From: WO2-35-19 sp964365465
GTDB lineage: Bacteria > Patescibacteriota > Minisyncoccia > Phycocordibacterales > WO2-35-19
Assembly (NCBI GenBank): GCA_964365465.1
Contig: CAYIPT010000008.1
Span: 1-34,531 of the forward strand
Direction: 5' to 3'
Length of the DNA stretch: 34,531 nt
Shown here: one piece after another, positions 13,419-21,223 of the stretch
How the letters are laid out: each line of letters starts with the position of its first letter
How positions within the stretch are numbered: position 1 is the first letter of the stretch
Program-made: the position numbers and the translations under genes
Notes under the pieces: model-generated
Seen by the model: only the letters and a program-made list of their open reading frames with translations
Databases searched by the model: none
What the model was told of the DNA's origin: nothing

Positions 13419-14265
13419 GACCAGATATTTGGCAGAAAGTTTGGAACGGCTTCTCAAGGAAGGAGTTGATGTTTTGACGCAAAAAGTTTTGATTAAGCAG
13501 ATGGATGAAATTTGGGGAGAAGGAATATCGGGAAATGAAGAATTTTCCAATGAGATTGTTTTGGAAGTGCGAGCGGGTGTAGGCGGAGAAGAGGCGGCCC
13601 TTTTTGCTGAAGAATTAGCCGCTATGTATAGAAAATATGCCGACTCAAAGGGCTGGACCGTGTCTATTATAGACGAATCAGAATCGCCTCTTGGCGGCTA
13701 TAAAGAAGCTAGTTTTGAAATTCGCGGGCAAAATGTTTATAAGGACTTAAAACAGGAAACCGGCATTCATAGAATCCAAAGGGTACCCAAGACCGAAAAA
13801 ATGGGGCGGGTTCATACTTCTACCGCCTCGGTGGCCATTTTGCCTATCCGCAAAAAAACAAAGTTTGAAATAAATCCGGCTGATTTGGAAATTGAATTTT
13901 CCCGCTCGGGAGGCAAGGGCGGTCAGAATGTAAACAAAGTGGAAACCGCAGTTCGTCTCACCCATAAGCCCACCGGTTTGGTTGTGAGATCAACGTCAGA
14001 AAGAAGCCAGAGCGCCAATAAGGAAATTGCCTTAATGATTCTTTCCGCTAAATTGGAAGAAAAACAAAGAGTGGAAGAAGACAGCAAATATGCCGCCAAC
14101 CGCAAAGAACAGGTGGGCACAGCTGACCGTTCCGAAAAAATAAGGACTTATAACTTTCTCCAGGACAGAGTAACAGACCATCGCCTGAATAAGTCATGGC
14201 ACGGCATTGAAAATATAATGAAGGGCCAGATAGGCGGTATTATTGACGCTTTTAAGCAAATTTGA
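13387..14265 (+). CDS. prfA: Peptide chain release factor 1, short form
   Basis: 292 aa versus roughly 350-360 aa in most bacteria. It recognises UAA/UAG and triggers peptide release. The stop-codon motif appears as PKT (134-136) inside HRIQRVPKTEKMGRVHTSTASV. This is the RF1 type (P-x-T), not the RF2 SPF. The peptidyl-transferase motif GGQ is at 178-180 in SGGKGGQNVNKVETAVRLTH. The core domains 2-4 are intact, and the shortening is in the N-terminal helical domain that interacts with the methyltransferase or the ribosome periphery. It overlaps rpmE. No extended in-frame start is available without reading deep through rpmE. Confidence 0.94.
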   Translation: MDLEKYKKNPKTRYLAESLERLLKEGVDVLTQKVLIKQMDEIWGEGISGNEEFSNEIVLEVRAGVGGEEAALFAEELAAMYRKYADSKGWTVSIIDESESPLGGYKEASFEIRGQNVYKDLKQETGIHRIQRVPKTEKMGRVHTSTASVAILPIRKKTKFEINPADLEIEFSRSGGKGGQNVNKVETAVRLTHKPTGLVVRSTSERSQSANKEIALMILSAKLEEKQRVEEDSKYAANRKEQVGTADRSEKIRTYNFLQDRVTDHRLNKSWHGIENIMKGQIGGIIDAFKQI

Positions 14266-14281
14266 TAAGATTTACAGTTGT

Positions 14282-14977
14282 ATGGTAGAAACAACAAAAG
14301 ATGAATCAAAAATGGACGAGCTCTTCAAAGTAGGAGCTCATTTTGGGTTTGGCAAGGGCAGAAGACATCCGAGTGTGACATCGCATATTTTTGGTTCCAA
14401 AAACAGGGTGGATATTTTTGATTTGGAAAAAACCCAAATTTCTCTTGATAAAGCTGTTGAATTGGTTTCTTCTCTTGCCGTTTCAAATTCTCCCATACTT
14501 TTTGTGGGGGGCAAAAATGAAGCTCGAGACATTGTAAAAGAAGTGGCGGAAAAAGTCGGTGTTTCTTATGTCGCCAGCCGCTGGATTGGAGGTACCCTGA
14601 CTAATTTTACAGAAATAAAAAAAAGAGTGGACACCATGCTTGATCTCTTGTCCCAAAAAGAAAAAGGCGAGCTGGCCAAATACACAAAAAAAGAACGACT
14701 TTTGATAGACAGAAAAATAGAAAAATTGCAAAAAATGTATTGGGGCATCAAAAATATGATAGCCGTGCCAAAAGCTTTGTTCATTATTGATCCTCGATAT
14801 GAAGAAACGGCATTGAGGGAAGCCCAGAGTTTAAAAATTCCAGTTGTCGCTTTATGCGGCTCAGATAATGATATTAAAGGCATTGATTATCCCATTGTGG
14901 CCAATGATTCCAGTATAGCCAGCATTAGATTTTTTGTGGAAAAAATTGGAGAGAGTTATAATAAGGGAAAGAAATGA
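14282..14977 (+). CDS. rpsB: 30S ribosomal protein S2
   Basis: 231 aa from the ATG at 14282 (MVETTKDESKMDELFKVGAHFGFGKGRRHPSV). A longer in-frame start at 14243 lies inside prfA and upstream of a TAAGAT box (14266-14271), so I prefer 14282. S2 signatures are the VGAHFGFGKGRRHPSV start, NSPILFVGGKNEARDIV, ASRWIGGTLTNF, PKALFIIDPRYEETALREAQSLKIPVVALCGSDND and DYPIVANDSSIASIRFF. It organises the 30S head and helps S1 or mRNA binding. It overlaps tsf by 4 nt (ATGA), preserving the common rpsB-tsf operon. Confidence 0.94.
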   Translation: MVETTKDESKMDELFKVGAHFGFGKGRRHPSVTSHIFGSKNRVDIFDLEKTQISLDKAVELVSSLAVSNSPILFVGGKNEARDIVKEVAEKVGVSYVASRWIGGTLTNFTEIKKRVDTMLDLLSQKEKGELAKYTKKERLLIDRKIEKLQKMYWGIKNMIAVPKALFIIDPRYEETALREAQSLKIPVVALCGSDNDIKGIDYPIVANDSSIASIRFFVEKIGESYNKGKK

Positions 14978-15429
14978 ATATAACAATAGACCAAATAAAA
15001 AACCTCAGAGACGAGACCGGCGTTTCTGTTATGCAGTGTAAGAAGGCCTTGGAAGAAGCTGGTGGGGATTCAGATAAGGCCAAAATTATTTTGCGTAAAA
15101 TAAGCAAGCAATCGGCAGACAAAAAAGCCGGTAGAACTTTGGGAGCCGGAACGGTTGCCTCTTATGTCCACAGCAACGGCATTGTAGGAAGCTTGATAGA
15201 GCTTTTATGCGAAACCGATTTCGTGGCTCGTAACGAAGAATTCAAGACTTTGGCTAGAGATATTGCTATGCATATAACGGCCATGGACCCGGAAAACCAA
15301 GAAGAGCTTTTGAGCCAGGAATTTATAAAAAGCCCCGATAAAATAATAAAAAATCTGGTCGAAGAAGCGATGCAAAAATTTGGCGAGAGAACAGAGATCG
15401 GAAGATTTGTAAGATTTTCTATAAAATAA
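14974..15429 (+). CDS. tsf: Elongation factor Ts, short form
   Basis: 151 aa, compared with about 280 aa in E. coli. It catalyses GDP/GTP exchange on EF-Tu. The N-terminal UBA-like domain (IKNLRDETGVSVMQCKKALEEAGGDSDKA, about 8-40) and the EF-Tu contact motif LLCETDFVARNEEFK (about 78-92) are intact. Only one short core subdomain follows, ending EIGRFVRFSIK. Short EF-Ts proteins of this kind occur in Thermus-like and many reduced genomes. The start codon overlaps the rpsB stop (ATGA), with a purine-rich AAGGGAAAG upstream. Confidence 0.94.
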   Translation: MNITIDQIKNLRDETGVSVMQCKKALEEAGGDSDKAKIILRKISKQSADKKAGRTLGAGTVASYVHSNGIVGSLIELLCETDFVARNEEFKTLARDIAMHITAMDPENQEELLSQEFIKSPDKIIKNLVEEAMQKFGERTEIGRFVRFSIK

Positions 15430-15430
15430 A

Positions 15431-15820
15431 ATGGCTACTATCTTAATATTCATTTCGTCGCTTTTTATCGCCTCTGTTTTTGTATTTATAAAAGCCATAG
15501 AACTAAAACATGGCAAGAGGCACATTATATTGGAGTTTATCGGCAAGTTTGATCGCCAATGCTACAACTGTATTTCTAATCTTAAATTTAGAGGCCTGCA
15601 ACTAGTTCAAAGCGCGCGTTATATTATATTTGTCCAAATTAAAACCGTCCTCAAAAATCTGTTTGAGATGGCAATAGAAAAGATAATGATTGAGTATAAA
15701 AAAAGACAGGATGCCATTATTATGGGTAAAAAAGATATTTTTGATAAGGGTTCAGCTTCATTTTATTTGAAGAAAATAACAGAAGGAAAGAGTAATGGGG
15801 GGAGGGGAAAGATAGAATAA
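15431..15820 (+). CDS. Small membrane protein, hypothetical
   Basis: 129 aa. One N-terminal transmembrane helix (about residues 3-21, ATILIFISSLFIASVFVFI) is followed by a positively charged, partly amphipathic region (RHIILEFIGKF, KNLFEMAIEKIMIEYKKRQD) and a polar Gly/Lys-rich tail. I recognise no family. It begins 1 nt after the tsf stop codon, so it is probably the last gene of the rpsB-tsf transcript. It faces the convergent tRNA gene 13 bp downstream. The topology would place most of the protein in the cytoplasm. Confidence 0.65.
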   Translation: MATILIFISSLFIASVFVFIKAIELKHGKRHIILEFIGKFDRQCYNCISNLKFRGLQLVQSARYIIFVQIKTVLKNLFEMAIEKIMIEYKKRQDAIIMGKKDIFDKGSASFYLKKITEGKSNGGRGKIE

Positions 15821-15832
15821 AATCTCTAATTT

Positions 15833-15908
15833 TGGAGCCAGAAGTCGGACTCGAACCGACGACCACCCGTTTACAAAACGGGAGCTCTACCAACTGAGCT
15901 ATTCTGGC
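15833..15908 (-). tRNA. tRNA-Thr (anticodon UGU)
   Basis: On the minus strand a full 76-nt cloverleaf with encoded CCA: acceptor GCCAGAA/TTCTGGC, D arm GCTC-AGTTGGTA-GAGC, anticodon arm CCCGT-TTTGTAA-ACGGG with TGT at positions 34-36, T arm with GGTTCGAGTCC. The anticodon assigns threonine. Confidence 0.95.
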
Positions 15909-15930
15909 GAAACATTATTAATATATCACA

Positions 15931-16650
15931 CTAATTTGATTTTGTAGAGGTGGCCTGCTTGGATTTTAAGAAAGCTTCTTTAGTTTTTTGGGCATCTATG
16001 GCCTTGAGAGCGGGTAGAGCTTCTTTTATTTCATCTACAGATTTGAAGCCGTAATAAGCTCTATCGTTTATTAAAACAGCCGGTAGGTTTTTTTCTATAT
16101 TATAAATAGAAACAAGAGTTTGCAGGGCCGAAAGATCAAGGTTATAATCAAAAGAATAAACTCTTAATTCCGGATAATCTTCTCTCAATTTAGTCAAAAC
16201 AAAACCTTCTTTTTCACAATCGGAACAATCGCCTTTGTTTGAATAAAAGTACATTATGGAAAGACCGCCATTATTTTGAGTGGAACCGCAACGGTCTTTT
16301 ATTTTTTGCATCAAAATAAAATCTTTAATTTGAAGCAGGGAATAATATTTTTTTAAATTTAAAACTTCGGCATCATCCGACCCCCTATTTTCTTCTGTGT
16401 ATGAAAGTTTGTCGCCAAGAGCGGCCAATTCTTTTGAAAGAAGACCGCTGCTTATTTCTTTGCAAGAAAGCTCGGAGAGAAGAGAAAATTGGGTCTCGGA
16501 AGCTAAAATATCAACCGCGATACGGCTTTCTATATTTTTAATTTCGTTCATTTTCTTTTGGCTGAAATAATTGCTAGCCAAAATGGCGGTAATAAATATA
16601 ACCGCTGTAATCGCAAAAGTGTAGACATATTTTTTCCAACTCATCTCCAT
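15931..16650 (-). CDS. Membrane-anchored thioredoxin-fold protein
   Basis: 239 aa. A short cytoplasmic N-terminus is followed by one transmembrane helix (about 8-28, YVYTFAITAVIFITAILASNY), so the rest is extracytoplasmic. Residues 40-125 are helical. Residues about 130-225 resemble a thioredoxin fold: SIMYFYSNKGDCSDCEKEG carries a CxxC pair (Cys142, Cys145), and LPAVLINDRAYYGF has the loop where thioredoxins place their cis-proline. It may act in thiol-disulfide exchange outside the membrane. It overlaps the upstream glycosyltransferase gene by 10 nt, so the two are co-transcribed. The first Met (16650) and a second at 16644 are both possible. The family assignment is moderate. Confidence 0.7.
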   Translation of the reverse strand: MEMSWKKYVYTFAITAVIFITAILASNYFSQKKMNEIKNIESRIAVDILASETQFSLLSELSCKEISSGLLSKELAALGDKLSYTEENRGSDDAEVLNLKKYYSLLQIKDFILMQKIKDRCGSTQNNGGLSIMYFYSNKGDCSDCEKEGFVLTKLREDYPELRVYSFDYNLDLSALQTLVSIYNIEKNLPAVLINDRAYYGFKSVDEIKEALPALKAIDAQKTKEAFLKSKQATSTKSN

Positions 16651-17885
16651 TTTGTATTTTTAGAAAAGACCACGTTGTAGACAGCTTTGCTTATCCAAAT
16701 TGGAGCCAGGGAGGCATAGAACACAATAAATAATAAACTATCCAAGCCAAATTTGCTTTTCTCTTCAGCCAAACCGCGGGAAGCGGCAATGATTATAAAT
16801 GTTCCTAAAACTGCGATTAAAGAAACAAAAACCAAAATATCAGTATTGATATAAAAGAAATCAAGATTAAAACCGTTAAATGATATGCCAATGGTTAGGA
16901 TTTCTTTAGTGTATGTAATCAAAGTGTCAACCCAACTAAAAACCATGGCCCCAAAAAAGTACATGGTAGATAAAACCGAAAAACCGGCCGCCGGCAAAAC
17001 CATCATTCCTAAATTGCCATATTGGGGCTTAAAGAACATATCACGATAATCAATTGCGTTTTTAATAAAACCGTAAACCCAGCGCAAGCGTTGTCTAATT
17101 AAGGGCCTCAAAGTGGCTGGAGCAATGGTGTAGACAAAAGCGTCGGAAACATTGCTTATTTTCATACTATTTTTTTGCATGCGCATAGCAATTTCCATAT
17201 CTTCGGTATTGTGAGCGTGTTTATAACCGCCTATTTTTTCAAAAACAGATTTTCGAAATATGGAAAAAGGTCCGGGAGTTATATAAATGGCATTTAAGTA
17301 ATAGAAAACTTTTCTGAGAAAAATACCAAACATATACTCGGCTTTTTGAATAAGACCGAGCAAACCTTTTGGTTCAAATATTTTTACAGAAGGGGTTACG
17401 GCCATAATTTTGTTGTCTTCAAATTGAGTCACAATTCTTTTTAGGGCCTCGGGGTGAACAAAAGAATCGGCATCCAAACAACCCACTAATTCTGTCTTTA
17501 CAAATTCCAGGGCGTAATTCAGGGCCGTATATTTGCCGCCATTTTCTTTTCTTAAAAGCTTCACTTGTTTGTGGCGGAAAAATCTCTGGATGACATTCCA
17601 AGTATTGTCAGTACTGCCGTCATCTACAATTAAAATAGAAAGTTTCTCTTTTGGATAATTTAATTTAAGTAAAGAAAAAATTGTTTTCAAAACAGTTGTT
17701 TCTTCGTTCCAAACAGGCACTATAATTGAAACAGATGGAAACTTAAAGAAGTGCTTGTCCCGCGAAGTTTCGCTTTGCGAAACGGAATGGGAGGAAAATT
17801 CAAAATAGGTAATTAAAAAAAATACTTCAACATAAAGAGCCACAAAAAGAAAAACATAGGTGATAGATTCTGAAACTAAATACAT
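16641..17885 (-). CDS. Membrane GT2 glycosyltransferase (processive type)
   Basis: 414 aa. An N-terminal transmembrane helix (about 6-28) precedes a GT-A catalytic domain. SIIVPVWNEETTVLKTI starts the fold, ILIVDDGSTDNTW gives the first Asp motif, GCLDADSFVHPEAL the DxD metal site, NTEDMEIAMRMQ the catalytic ED, and RQRLRWVYGF the QxxRW-like motif of processive enzymes (cellulose/hyaluronan/PNAG synthase-like). Three or so helices follow. It probably polymerises or transfers sugars for a surface polysaccharide. A perfect 7-bp hairpin (17767-17783) lies in the DNA encoding the linker between the first helix and the catalytic domain. A TATACT box (17897-17902, minus) lies 11 nt before the ATG. 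Confidence 0.9.
   Translation of the reverse strand: MYLVSESITYVFLFVALYVEVFFLITYFEFSSHSVSQSETSRDKHFFKFPSVSIIVPVWNEETTVLKTIFSLLKLNYPKEKLSILIVDDGSTDNTWNVIQRFFRHKQVKLLRKENGGKYTALNYALEFVKTELVGCLDADSFVHPEALKRIVTQFEDNKIMAVTPSVKIFEPKGLLGLIQKAEYMFGIFLRKVFYYLNAIYITPGPFSIFRKSVFEKIGGYKHAHNTEDMEIAMRMQKNSMKISNVSDAFVYTIAPATLRPLIRQRLRWVYGFIKNAIDYRDMFFKPQYGNLGMMVLPAAGFSVLSTMYFFGAMVFSWVDTLITYTKEILTIGISFNGFNLDFFYINTDILVFVSLIAVLGTFIIIAASRGLAEEKSKFGLDSLLFIVFYASLAPIWISKAVYNVVFSKNTKWR
17758..17792. repeat. Hairpin within the GT2 gene
   Basis: GTTTCGC-TTT-GCGAAAC (17767-17783) is a perfect inverted repeat flanked by TCCC (17758-17761) and GGGA. It encodes part of SVSQSETSRDKH, before the first GT2 motif, and may be another small coding repeat insertion. 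Confidence 0.55.
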
Positions 17886-17913
17886 GTCTAAATAATAGTA
17901 TATCTTATAAAAA

Positions 17914-19056
17914 TTAGCGAATTTTTGCTCTGCAGGCCTCGGCTGTTTTTTGCTCCAGTTTTTTGTGCATAGCGTCCACCTCAGAATCAGTCAAGGTTTT
18001 TTCTAAAGAGCGATAAACAATTCTATAAGCATAACTTATTTTATTTTGACCAAACTTTTGCTCATTTTCATATTTATCTATAAGTTTAACCTCTTCAACT
18101 AAATCTTCTCCTATAACTTCACGGATCAGATCAAAATAATTATTGGGTACAAAACTTTTGTCCACCACGAAGGAGATGTCTCTGGTTATGGGGGGATATT
18201 TGCTCACTTCTTTGTATTTAGACCCCAGTTTAAGTTGTTTTTTAACCCTTTCATCTTCCGACCAAAGCAGGCGAATGTCCGGCAGAGACATACTGACAAT
18301 GGCCAATCTTTCCAGCCCAAATCCAAAAGCCCAACCAGTATAATTTGAAGAATCTATGCCAAAATTTTCCAAAACTTTTCCTTTGACCACACCACAACCG
18401 ACTACTTCTACCCACTTTCCTTCAATCTCAACCTCCATTTCTAGAGACGGATCCGTGTAAGGAAAAGTGTCCTTATTCAAACGATATTTGGTATCTGGGC
18501 CGAATACGGCTATAGCGATATTTCCCAAAGCGTCTTCCAAATCTTTCTTACCCATTGTTCCTACGGCTTTTGGCACAAGATACCACCCGTCTATCTGATG
18601 AAAGATATTCATATGATTGCGGTCAATCTCGTCTTTGCGATAAACTTTGCCAAAACTAAAACAACCAGCCGGCTTATTTTCAGTTATACGCTTTTTTATT
18701 TCTTCCATCATTAAATAATAATACCAACAAACAGTTGTGTGTGTGCGTAAAATGTTTTTATCATCTACATAATAAGTGTCAGATTTGCTTCTTGCAGGAT
18801 GGTCGGCAGGAAAATCAAACAAGTCAAAACTGACATCAGCAGGCACTATTTCAGGAGTTTTGATAATATCCAAGTCCTTGAAATAGGGAGCTTTGACTAT
18901 GCGTTCCACAATTTCAGCAATGGGACTGCCGGGGGTTCTGGAGAGGTCCGGCATGTTCAAATATCGCTTCATTCTCAAAGCATCGGCATCTTGTCTTTTT
19001 TCCAAACCTTTTATTATTTCTCTCTCCTCATCCGTCGGTATAATGTGTTCTTTCAT
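17914..19056 (-). CDS. pheS: Phenylalanyl-tRNA synthetase, catalytic chain fused to an FDX-ACB domain
   Basis: 380 aa. It charges tRNA-Phe. The class II catalytic core (about 40-275) shows FDLFDFPADHPARSKSDTYY, LRTHTTVCWYYYL, FSFGKVYRKDEIDRNHMNIFHQIDGW (motif 2), WVEVVGCGVVKGKVLENFGID and GWAFGFGLERLAIVSMSLPDIRLL (motif 3). Ordinary bacterial PheS ends near there. Here residues about 285-380 form a ferredoxin-fold anticodon-binding domain: KYPPITRDISFVVD, VEEVKLIDKYENE, KISYAYRIVYRSLEKTLTDSEVDAMHKKL. That domain normally ends PheT. The N-terminal coiled coil of bacterial PheS is also missing. The layout is that of the single-chain mitochondrial enzyme. No pheT is adjacent. Confidence 0.9.
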   Translation of the reverse strand: MKEHIIPTDEEREIIKGLEKRQDADALRMKRYLNMPDLSRTPGSPIAEIVERIVKAPYFKDLDIIKTPEIVPADVSFDLFDFPADHPARSKSDTYYVDDKNILRTHTTVCWYYYLMMEEIKKRITENKPAGCFSFGKVYRKDEIDRNHMNIFHQIDGWYLVPKAVGTMGKKDLEDALGNIAIAVFGPDTKYRLNKDTFPYTDPSLEMEVEIEGKWVEVVGCGVVKGKVLENFGIDSSNYTGWAFGFGLERLAIVSMSLPDIRLLWSEDERVKKQLKLGSKYKEVSKYPPITRDISFVVDKSFVPNNYFDLIREVIGEDLVEEVKLIDKYENEQKFGQNKISYAYRIVYRSLEKTLTDSEVDAMHKKLEQKTAEACRAKIR

Positions 19057-19086
19057 GTTTTTTCTTACAAAATTTCTATAAAATAT

Positions 19087-19092
19087 AGTATA
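19087..19092 (-). promoter_or_regulatory. -10 box for pheS
   Basis: TATACT on the minus strand, divergent from the gyrB promoter 21 bp away. The leader to the pheS ATG would be about 24 nt. Confidence 0.5.
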
Positions 19093-19113
19093 GCAAAATA
19101 AATTAAAATTTGC

Positions 19114-19119
19114 TATAAT
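19114..19119 (+). promoter_or_regulatory. -10 box of a leaderless start (gyrB)
   Basis: TATAAT, 7 nt before the gyrB ATG at 19127. Confidence 0.65.
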
Positions 19120-19126
19120 ATGGGCA

Positions 19127-21217
19127 ATGGCAAAAGAAAAAAAGGTTAAAAAGGGCGGTTATAGCGCTGAAAATATCACGGTTTTGGAGGGATTGGAGCC
19201 AGTGCGCAGGAGGCCGGGAATGTATATAGGCACAACCGGTCCCGATGGTTTGCATCATCTGATTGTAGAAATTTTTGACAATTCCCGCGACGAGGCCATG
19301 GGCGGTTTTGCTAATAATATTGAAATAGCTTTCCTGCCGGGCAATCGCGTCAGAGTGGCTGATAATGGCCGAGGCATTCCTGTTGATACTCACAAACAGA
19401 CAAAAGTTTCTGCTTTGGAAACCATCCTAACCACTCTTCACGCCGGAGGCAAATTTGGAGGAGAGGGATACAAAATTTCCGGAGGCCTGCATGGCGTCGG
19501 AGCCTCGGTGGTTAACGCTCTTTCTGTTTATATGAAAGCCGAAGTGCATCGGGACGGGGGAATTTTCGTTCAAGAATATTCAAAAGGAAAACCCATTCGA
19601 CGAGCTCAGGGTAAAGAAAGCGCTGCTGTTAAAAAAGTTGGCTCTTCCAAATTGCACGGCACCATTATCACTTTTGAACCTGATCCGGAAATTTTTAAAG
19701 AGGGAATAAATTTTGACTTTGAAAGGGTAGTTCACCATATGAGACAGCAAGCATATTTAGTCAAGGGTCTTAAAATATCTGTTTTGGATTTGAGGGAAAT
19801 TAAGGAAAAAATAAAAGATGCAGAAGTTTTTTATATAAGAGAGTTAGAAATAGAAGTTCCTTCTATGACATTTTATTTTGATGGGGGGCTTATTTCTTTA
19901 ATTAGATTTTATAATCACACCCAAAAACCAATTCATAAAAATATTTTTTATGTTGAAAAAATAAATGAAAATTTTGAAGGAATAGAATTAGCTCTGCAAT
20001 ATATAGATGACATTTCGGCCCGTATTATGCCTTTCGCTAATAATATTTACAATAGCGAGGGGGGTACCCATATCACCGGTTTCAAAACTACCCTAACCAG
20101 AACTTTAAATAATTATGCCAAGAAGAATAACCTGACCAAAAACGGGGATGACACATTCACAGGAGAAGATGTACTTGAGGGTTTGACGGCTGTTATTTCT
20201 ATAAAATTAAGAGAGGTGCAATTTGAGGGCCAAACCAAGGCCAAACTTGGCAGCGTAGAGGCCAGGGGCATGGTGGAGAGTGTCTTTGGAGAAGCTTTTG
20301 AGGCATTTTTGGAAGAAAATCCCGATGACGCTAGAGCTATAATTAACAAAGTTGTTCTGGCTCTGCGCGCTCGTAAGGCCGCCAAAGCCGCCAAGGACTC
20401 AATATTAAGAAAAGGGGCTTTGGAGGGCATGACTTTGCCCGGCAAGCTGGCCGATTGTCAGAGTAAGTCAGCCGATGAGTCCGAATTGTTTATTGTGGAA
20501 GGAGATTCGGCCGGAGGCACTGCCAAAACAGGCAGAGACCGCCGCACCCAGGCTATACTTCCTCTAAAGGGCAAAATTTTAAATATTGAAAGAGCCAGAA
20601 TAGACAGAATGGTCGCTTCGGAGCAAATAAAAAATATCGTTGTGGCTTTAGGCACGGCCATTGGCGATACTTTTGATCTTTCTAAACTTAGATATCACAA
20701 AATAATTATAGCCACCGATGCCGATGTTGACGGCGCCCATATTCGCACTCTTATTTTGACTTTGCTCTACAGATATTTCAGACCCATTATTGATGGGGGA
20801 TTTATTTATATTGCCCAACCGCCACTTTATAAAATAAAAAAGGGTAAAGAAATTCACTATGCTTATAGTGATGATGAGAAAGCGAGAGTTATCGGTAAGG
20901 ACGCGGATGTGCAAGAAATAGAACAAGCAGAAGCCGCCTCCGCTTCTGAAGAAGGAGAAGAGGAATCTTCAGAAGCTTCGGCGAGCCAAAGGAAGAACCC
21001 CAAGCTCTCTGTACAGCGCTACAAGGGCCTCGGGGAAATGAACGCCGAAGAGCTTTGGGAAACCACCATGGATCCAAAACGCCGTATTTTAAAACAGATA
21101 AATGTAGAAGACGCACAAGACGCCGATCGTATTTTTGACATCCTAATGGGTACCGATGTCCCCGCTCGTAAATCTTTCATTCAAAGCAATGCCAAACTGG
21201 CGACTATTGATATTTAA
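19127..21217 (+). CDS. gyrB: DNA gyrase subunit B
   Basis: 696 aa. It is the ATPase and TOPRIM subunit of gyrase. The GHKL ATPase has LEGLEPVRRRPGMYIG, EIFDNSRDEAMGG and GGKFGGEGYKISGGLHGVGASVVNALS. The transducer follows. The TOPRIM domain has ELFIVEGDSAGGTAKTGRDRRTQAI, the PLKGKILN segment and IIATDADVDGAHIRTLILT. The C-terminus has QRYKGLGEMNAEELWETTMDP. Two insertions stand out: PIRRAQGK (156-163, in the region after QEYSKGK) encoded by a dispersed repeat at 19591-19612, and an acidic Ala/Ser/Glu-rich segment just before QRYKGLGEMN. gyrA is not in the window. Confidence 0.97.
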   Translation: MAKEKKVKKGGYSAENITVLEGLEPVRRRPGMYIGTTGPDGLHHLIVEIFDNSRDEAMGGFANNIEIAFLPGNRVRVADNGRGIPVDTHKQTKVSALETILTTLHAGGKFGGEGYKISGGLHGVGASVVNALSVYMKAEVHRDGGIFVQEYSKGKPIRRAQGKESAAVKKVGSSKLHGTIITFEPDPEIFKEGINFDFERVVHHMRQQAYLVKGLKISVLDLREIKEKIKDAEVFYIRELEIEVPSMTFYFDGGLISLIRFYNHTQKPIHKNIFYVEKINENFEGIELALQYIDDISARIMPFANNIYNSEGGTHITGFKTTLTRTLNNYAKKNNLTKNGDDTFTGEDVLEGLTAVISIKLREVQFEGQTKAKLGSVEARGMVESVFGEAFEAFLEENPDDARAIINKVVLALRARKAAKAAKDSILRKGALEGMTLPGKLADCQSKSADESELFIVEGDSAGGTAKTGRDRRTQAILPLKGKILNIERARIDRMVASEQIKNIVVALGTAIGDTFDLSKLRYHKIIIATDADVDGAHIRTLILTLLYRYFRPIIDGGFIYIAQPPLYKIKKGKEIHYAYSDDEKARVIGKDADVQEIEQAEAASASEEGEEESSEASASQRKNPKLSVQRYKGLGEMNAEELWETTMDPKRRILKQINVEDAQDADRIFDILMGTDVPARKSFIQSNAKLATIDI
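19591..19612. repeat. CCCTGAGC/GTCGAA repeat, copy in gyrB
   Basis: Minus-strand reading ACCCTGAGC then TCGTCGAATGGGT. The same elements occur in thrS (22719-22740). In frame it encodes PIRRAQG, a segment I do not expect between SKGKP and VKKVG in GyrB. Confidence 0.7.
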
Positions 21218-21223
21218 TTTATT

